The position numbers and the translations under genes were made by a program. Positions 57,791 to 64,000 of a stretch of 64,000 nt of DNA are shown here, in pieces. The notes below the pieces were generated by a model. The model ran no database searches, was not told the DNA's origin, and saw only the letters and a program-made list of their open reading frames with translations. Every line of letters starts with the position of its first letter. The stretch's first letter is position 1. The DNA is taken from contig CM054057.1 of NCBI GenBank assembly GCA_028641055.1, positions 331,110,482-331,174,481 on the forward strand, given 5' to 3'. The stretch comes from Alopecurus myosuroides. Lineage: Eukaryota; Streptophyta; Magnoliopsida; Poales; Poaceae.

Positions 57791-58306
57791 ATATGCTTCC
57801 TCTGAAACTGATATTCCTCAAGATCAACTTTTAGTGCAAAGAGATTTCAATAGATTATTATTAGAAGGATGTATCCACCTCAACCAACCATAACCTAGAG
57901 AGCAGGCCACTATAACAATCACCCATGTGATTCTCGCTCATATTTCGATGTGTGTGTTTCAAGCTCATGACTTTCATGCCTGAACGACAAAACAACCAAC
58001 TAACTCCGCCATATAGAATGCACCTTGTAACCAAGTGAGAAAACTATAATCCGCCTCCCGTCAAGAAGAGGAACGTTAACCCTTGTATCCAAGTGATGAA
58101 TGCGTACCATGCCGGTTTGATGGTTCTACAATTGGGAGAACATGAACTACCTTGATATTTTAAGTGAGGAATCACCCTAATAAACGATTACTGCACAATC
58201 AAGTTGAAATCAACAAAGGATAAAGATCAGAGGCAATTAATAATTCATGTGATTTGGTATAGATTTGTTCTTCGGGGATTTCTTGATGCGTCTCCAACGA
58301 GGATCC
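57791..58306. other. Unassigned flank between A/C and LTR E
   Basis: About 0.5 kb with no frame and no recognised terminus. If A/C inserted into J, this should be J's continuation, but I see no PBS or LTR of J here. It may belong to the internal 3' end of element E. Confidence 0.4.
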
Positions 58307-60063
58307 CGTCGGATGTATGCCCAAAAGGCAATAATATTTGTACATCTGTTTCATAATTATGATTCATATTACTGTGCTATAATTGACGTGGTTTTGAATA
58401 TGAGATTTAGAGGAAAACTCACGCTCACGTGCAGTAACATGAACACAGAAAACAAACCCTAGTCTTGCCTTTCACGACTAATTGATTAGATGTTTGATGA
58501 CTATGTTTTCTTGGTCATGGACATTGTTTTGTCAACATTAATGAATAGCATATTGGTTGGGTATTCCCTAAGTAGATTGATATTGTAAGACATTCCACTA
58601 AGACATCTATGTCCTTAGTATCATATCACATCACAGTTATTTCAAAATGCATCCTTTGACCATGAGGCTATCTTGATAATATATCCTGAAGGTTTTACTT
58701 TGGTGCTTTCACGGGTCACACCGTAAACTGGGTGAACATAAAGGTAGTTACTGGGTAATTCTAAAGGAGTATGTTATCTCTATGTTCTGAGATGGGAATT
58801 ACTCCTCCGTAAAAGGAGAGATACATACATGGGCCCACTTGGTATTCTTGTTTTGCAGACAATGCATGATGATGATACATCATGTGGTATATCATAATAC
58901 ATTAACGAGAAATAGGTTGCTTACCGAATAACGAGACGAGACAAAGGTATTTGTGAACCAACGATTGTTTCGCAGGCAATACCGGAATCAACAGTCTCGG
59001 GTAAGTTCAGTATAGTGAGTAGTGGGAGATTTGTATAATAACCAATAGGTTCAGAATTTCATTCGTATAGTATGTGGGAGTCAATATGGGTGTCCACGGC
59101 CCCACTACTGATTATTGAAAAGGAAAGAATTTCCAGTTTCATGTTCACACACTATCGAACCTGTAGGGGGAACATACTTAAGTTTGGGCTTAATTTTGTG
59201 TATATTGGTAGGTCCGGATCAACTAGGAGTATCACCGGAATAGTGTTTCTGCATGATAGATATATTTTACATATTAGGGAGAAATTATAACGAGGGCATG
59301 AGATTTCCTAGAGTGATAGAAACAGTTTCTGTTACTACCGGAATTTATTCTGGGGTCATTATGAAAGAGAGGAGGAGGCTGCATTAGTTACAGACCAAAT
59401 ATAGGGGGTATGAGATATCCCAGGATGTTGGAAATGTTTTTATAACATCGTTAGATAATATCGATGATATTATCTGTTGGGGTAACGGGGTTCGGGAAGA
59501 GTTCCGGGGGACTTTCCTTATATGGAAGAAGTGCCGAAGGGGGGGGGGGGGCAGATTTCCCACGGAGGAAAAACCTAATTTTAGGGAATTCCAGTTGGGG
59601 CCCATGTAGTAATGTAAGTGGGGCAATAAATGGCCCGCATAGTCCGTTTATTTAGCTCCTTTAGTTCATTCTGCGGGGAGGAAAGAAAAATGTTTGTTCT
59701 ATTGACGAACATTAGTGGGATTAAATGGGATTAAACGAGACCCACTTTTCATCCCTAGGCCCATGGTCTCATAGAGTGCACAAGGTTTCCATAGTATTTT
59801 CCTAAATTTATTTGACAAATAAATGAGAGGGAAAATAAAAATTAAAAGGAAAATAAAAGAATAAGGAGGTGGGATTGGACTCCAGGGATTGGACTCCACT
59901 TGGAGTCCAATTCGAAACCTCCTAGGAGGAGTGGTGCGGCAAGCCAAGGAAAGGGAAACTGACCCCCTCTTCTACGGCAGGTTCCCTCCTTGTCCTACTA
60001 TATAATCGCCACCCCACCTCCTCCTTGAGACATAACAATTGAGCCTTTTTGCCTCTCTCTTTC
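58307..60063 (+). repeat. Copia-type LTR E, 3' end cut by F
   Basis: Begins near CGTCGGATGTATGCCC followed by AAAAGGCAATAATA, which parallels the Angela/BARE LTR start (ATATGCCC, GGCAATAATA). It also shares GGTCACACCGTAAACTGGGT and the GAGAGATACATACATGGGCC motif with the K LTR. The first base is C where T is expected. It runs about 1.75 kb and stops just after the promoter region, where F begins. No partner LTR lies in the window. Confidence 0.65.
59999..60005 (+). promoter_or_regulatory. TATA box of LTR E
   Basis: CTATATAATC in a C-rich context (CCACCCCACC follows), about 60 bp before the break by F. The position matches the K LTR, where the TATA box also precedes the U5 part. Confidence 0.5.
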
Positions 60064-60532
60064 TGTCGCACCCGGACTTCTAGGGGATACTCACAGTCCG
60101 TTAAACAGTAGATAAATGGCTTACGGGGCATACCGGCACCCGCATCTCAATATGAGCAGGCCAACACGTAAACGTGTGACAACCATTCTCTACTATTCAT
60201 CGTCTGCGCAAACCATCCCATAGAAATCCAGATACTTCCATTGACGTACTTCATAACATACACACATGGTACGTCAACGGCATTTGAACGAATGATATCA
60301 CAACAGATCTCTAAGACACAAAAGATTGAAATAAGTTGCAAATAGCTCTCATTAGAGCAGAGATAGCAAATACAATCATCCAGAGGACACATGTCCCAAC
60401 AATTCATCATTACAACACAGCGGAAGCATTCAACATGTCTGAGTACAGACAAGATCCAAATAGGCCTAAGAGGCCGGAAACGAAAAGACGGAGCCCATCC
60501 ACGAAGTCTCGGATCCTGCCTGGGTCCGCTAT

Positions 60533-60599
60533 CTACTCGTCAGCAGTCTCGTCATACTCCACGTAGTAGCCACCAAGGGGATCCTCGGAAACGTAGTCT
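60533..60599 (-). other. Acidic exon-like stretch in F, distal
   Basis: On the minus strand TTTCCGCAG is followed by a frame reading DYVSEDPLGGYYVEYDETAD and then E and a stop at about 60533. A splice acceptor, an acidic tail and a stop are together suggestive of a last exon. No known domain. Confidence 0.3.
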
Positions 60600-61819
60600 G
60601 CGGAAACCACAGCCCCAAAGGGGCCAGTACATAAACGTACTGGCAAGCAAGACTCACAATTCACCAAAGTGTACCCAACAACATCAAGCACAGATGCTTT
60701 GGGTTCAACGGAAGAAATGGGTGATACAAAAGATGCGGCAGCGGGCTGCACTAACCAGCTACAGATACATGCTACAACTTCCGGCTAACAGAAAGGGGAT
60801 AAGATAGCGTATCGTAACCAACTATAGCTAACCACCAAACAAACCCATCCTGGATCTCGCCCCTTATCCAAAGAAGCAATCCGAGGATAACTCACACAGT
60901 TGGATTAATGATGGTTCAAGTTATTGTGTCAATAATATTATTACTAGTCAAGTTATCATTAGTTAGGTGTAAGTTGTTCTGAGTACTTGTTAGCCAGTAC
61001 TTTCACCAAGTCATCCATAACCGCGGAAAACACGGCTTCTCGAGAAGATTTACCCTGCAGGGGTGCACCAATTTGGCCGTACACGTAAGAATAACCCGCC
61101 AGATGGAAAGGCCTTTCCCACCAAGCGGGCCACTCAACACAACTCAACTCTTCTTCGCATCAAGCCCAAAGAACCACATGCTGTGCGTGCGCGGCTAATC
61201 GAGCCCCACGAAGAAAAGGGGACCCTCATAGCACTCTAAGACCACGCCGCCCTAAATGCCGACTACAAAAGTTCCACCCTGGCGCCAAGGGTTCGCACCT
61301 GCACAGCATGCATCAAATGGAAAGCCCGAACTAAGGGTGGCGATTTGGACGAGATGCGAATCGAATCAAATTGAGGGGGGCGCCCATACACGCTTCCCAC
61401 ATGCGGTTAGTGCGCTCATCATGGATCAGTAGACAAGACCCTTTTCCTAATTAGGGTCGACACTAGCAGGCTTCAAAACCACGCCGGGCCTCCTGCCGGT
61501 GCCTTATCATCAAATTATTATTACCTCAAACATTAACAGGTTGATTGTTTAAACATCGAGCCCCAGAACATAATGAAATAGTAACAGAAATTAACGGACA
61601 ACAGACTCGAGCAAAAACAACCCTAAGCATGCTAGTAAGACACAAGCAACAAGCAACGGGGTGATAGGTATGGAGGTGGGGCTATATCAGGGTTAAAGGA
61701 TAACATGTGATAGGTTCGAACACAAGAAACGATTCATAGGGCTAGCAGAATAGACAACGGAAAGTATCGGTATCCAATGTGGAAAGGAACACAATGGTTC
61801 ATGTGAGTGAATACTTGCC

Positions 61820-61896
61820 TGCAAACTCAGCAGCCTGGTACTGAGCTAGGTCCTCAGAAGGGGTGTCGTAGGTATCGTCTGTCTCAACGTCGTCGT
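61820..61896 (-). other. Acidic exon-like stretch in F, proximal
   Basis: On the minus strand CTCTCGAATAG precedes a frame reading DDVETDDTYDTPSEDLAQYQ and AAEFA, followed by CAG-GCAAGTAT, which looks like a GC-type donor. It could splice to 60599. Purely a sequence-pattern suggestion. Confidence 0.3.
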
Positions 61897-62055
61897 CTAT
61901 TCGAGAGGAAGCAAACAAACAACGCAGAGAGACAAACAATCAATAACATGGCATAATGCAGAATCATGGGATGATGCATGACCATTTAATTGATGCATCA
62001 AAATAACTAGTTGACAAGATAACATGTTTAAAGGGACCCATATGCAATTGGATTG

Positions 62056-64000
62056 TGTAACATCCCAGTGTTTGGGAAGTTATAAGGATCTAAATTTGAT
62101 ATGTGCATTTGCAAAGCATGCATCTAAAAGTACGGGAAATTTTGGCGCGAAAGTTTAAACAAACCAAAGTGACCAATGTTTCACTTGACATGATGAAATA
62201 AGTCTAGTTCATCTAGTCAAGAGTACATTTGGAATGATCTTTATATCGAGTGTCTTAAGAAACCAAATCATTTGGTTATACAAACCATAAGTTGGTTTTG
62301 ACCAACACTAACTCTCAACAAGTCCAACCTCAAGTCCATAAGTGACTTGGGATAAATCATGGTGTATCTAGAACTTAAAGAGGGGTGAGTATCCAAATCC
62401 CATATCTGAGGATCATACTTCCACAATTAAGTAATACCTAATTGAACCATCTCATTAACAGAGATGTTATCTTTTATAAAACAACAACTCTTAAGTTATC
62501 AACCATTCACACCACATCTGTCTAAATTATTAAGTAACTACTAAGTGAACCTTCACAAGTAAATAACAAAGGTTCAACAGAACACAAGTGATATAAACAA
62601 GTGTTAACCCAAGTCCCACAAGTGGGAAATGACATAATAATTGTATTAACATATTTATCGAATATGTACATATCTCATCAATTATAAAAGAAGTATATTA
62701 AAGGAGAAATAAATCTTCCTAAACTACTGATAAACCTTGATCATCACACATGATATTTCCAAACCTCTATATCTGCAATAAGGATGACAAAGGTCATTAA
62801 GAGAAGAATATAAAGTGACAACATGAAACCTGAGAAAAACAACTATCAATTATGATATAAGTCATTAAACCCAAATAACCTTTATGTGCTCATTGTCTCA
62901 TTCATCTTATACAAGTGAGCATATGAAATCTCAACCCATTAATGAACTATTAGATACTTTTACTATCAAGTCATCATTCCACAAACACTCCACACTTCTA
63001 CTCAAATCATCATTCCACAACTAAAGTATCTCTGGATACAACTAAGGAATAACAAAAAGTTATAACCTTTATTAGAGGAATTTAATGGAAAGCTAAGTAA
63101 AACTAATCATGTATGAAACAAGTACCTATCCTATGGGAAACAAAATAAGAAGTATATGAAACAAGAATAAAAGTTGAACCAACTCTTAACCTAGATCTTA
63201 TTACTTTGTCTAGATCATTTCTATCTGGTTATCTCCCAATCTTCTCTAAGTCATTCTGCAAGAGAAGCAACCACAAGAACAGAGGAACTACCACAAGAAG
63301 ATCTTCAGAAGGATTCCTTGAAGGATTCTAGAAGTGCTATTTCAACTTATCATAAGAGTATTTGGCAACTCTTATATCCTAATATGATCTTATTAAACCT
63401 CTTGAAATAGTATGAGATTCCAATGTTAGTGCTACATAGAAGTAGTTTGGTAACAAGCCTTGCACCCTTGTTAACAGATCACTTTTGTATACTCAAACAT
63501 TTGAGTGTCTTACACAAATAAACAAAAGATCATATAACCTAGTACATCTCATCCAATTGCAGATGAGTAGTAATTTGGAGGCAAGTCTGGCCCACTTGTT
63601 AACAAATTCTTCTTATATGCATATGGTAACTTGATGTCACCAAATGAACCTACATTCTTTTATAAACCTCTAAGTAAAATATTTGCTTGGAATAATTGGA
63701 TGTTCACCACAATGGTGAAACAGTTGAGGTTGGAAACCATGAAAGGAATCTACCTGCAATTGACAAAGGTGATAACAGAAGATTAGTGACAACCAGTGAC
63801 AAGAACATCAAGTAACAGGAGTCAACAAGGAGAAACACTAGTTTAGTAAGGAAGCCTAGCATAAGAAATTCTCCAGTGAAATGTTCAGTGATATGAGAGA
63901 AACTATAACCCAATGCCTTGTCAAGACTCATCATAGATGAGAAACAAATAACAATCACTTTAAAGGAAACAATTGGCAAGAGAGAAAATAGCAACACTGC
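62056..64000. repeat. Possible further LTR starting TGTAACATCCC
   Basis: TGTAACATCCCAGTG is a common LTR opening in grass repeats, and the sequence composition changes here to AT-rich, gene-free DNA that continues to the window end. No partner terminus, PBS or target duplication can be seen, so this may equally be an internal part of F. Confidence 0.3.

Larger units (their letters stand above)
60064..62055 (-). repeat. Long-LTR sequence F, related in layout to H
   Basis: Begins TGTCGCACCCGGACTTCT at the break in E. Its layout follows the end of the H LTR: terminal C-rich block, a CAGCGGAAG-type motif, an acidic exon-like stretch, then a TACTGGCAAGCAAGAC motif comparable to GTACTCAGCAAGAC in H. 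Base identity with H is low, so it is another family of the same kind. The right limit is unknown. It may end before the possible LTR edge at 62056 or run to the window end. No gene is recognised apart from two exon-like acidic stretches. Confidence 0.5.

Noticed and set aside
30071..60063. J (30071-32924) and E (58307-60063) as two ends of one copia element around A/C
   Set aside because: J reads on the minus strand, while E's LTR reads on the plus strand, and no PBS or LTR of J appears after 57791.

Overview
This window looks like an intergenic stretch of a large grass genome. The retrotransposon types present are typical of Pooideae, and Triticeae or a close relative is most likely. They are Angela/BARE-like copia LTRs, Athila-type gypsy LTRs whose primer-binding sites match tRNA-Asp, a large-LTR LARD/Sukkula-like element and a Tat-lineage gypsy element. 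I see no host gene, tRNA, rRNA or CRISPR array. Nearly every base can be placed in one nested LTR retrotransposon or another. The letters K, G, I, H, J, A/C, B, D, E and F are my own labels.

Layout, left to right. 1-4616: minus-strand copia element K, with a decayed internal region and a complete 1.67 kb LTR at 2945-4616. 4617-10009: non-autonomous Athila-like element G on the minus strand. Its left LTR is cut by K, it encodes one open 316-codon frame, and its right LTR is complete at 8620-10009. 10010-10282 and 25507-29802: LTR fragment I on the plus strand. It is split by element H at 10288-25501 (minus strand), which has two 6.0 kb LTRs, a 3.2 kb internal region and a GAGAG target duplication. 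H and I belong to one LTR family in opposite orientations. 29803-30070 is an unassigned GC-rich island. 30071-32924 is a strongly decayed minus-strand copia gag remnant, J.

32925-57790 is a four-level nest. The outer element A/C is plus strand, with LTRs at 32925-34313 and 56414-57790. It has gag on the left and protease on the right, and is split by element B. B (35174-53892, minus strand) is a relative of the same family. Its right LTR is in turn split by the Tat-lineage element D (41796-52970, plus strand) with a perfect CTACT duplication. The uninterrupted version of the D target can be read in B's own left LTR near 35630. 57791-58306 is unassigned. 58307-60063 is a second copia-type LTR (E, plus strand), interrupted at 60064 by long-LTR sequence F. 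A further LTR edge may lie at 62056.

D is the only element with a recognisable polymerase: reverse transcriptase, two RNase H domains and integrase. It has lost the gag end and most of protease by deletion, and carries stops and frameshifts. The most notable feature is on the other strand of its 3' region. A multi-exon antisense gene (51174 down to 47226) has consensus GT..AG splice sites and a domain matching the 'putative gypsy type transposon' family. Next in interest are two orphan frames in elements without polymerase: the 316-aa acidic, membrane-anchored frame of G and the 362-codon env-position frame of B. Both would have to rely on enzymes from other elements. Several unrelated elements also carry extra internal copies of their polypurine tract.

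Coordinates of LTR ends come from direct reading of TG..CA termini, adjacent PBS/PPT sites and target duplications. Divergence statements are by-eye counts, not alignments. Family names are recognition-based and should be checked against a grass repeat library.
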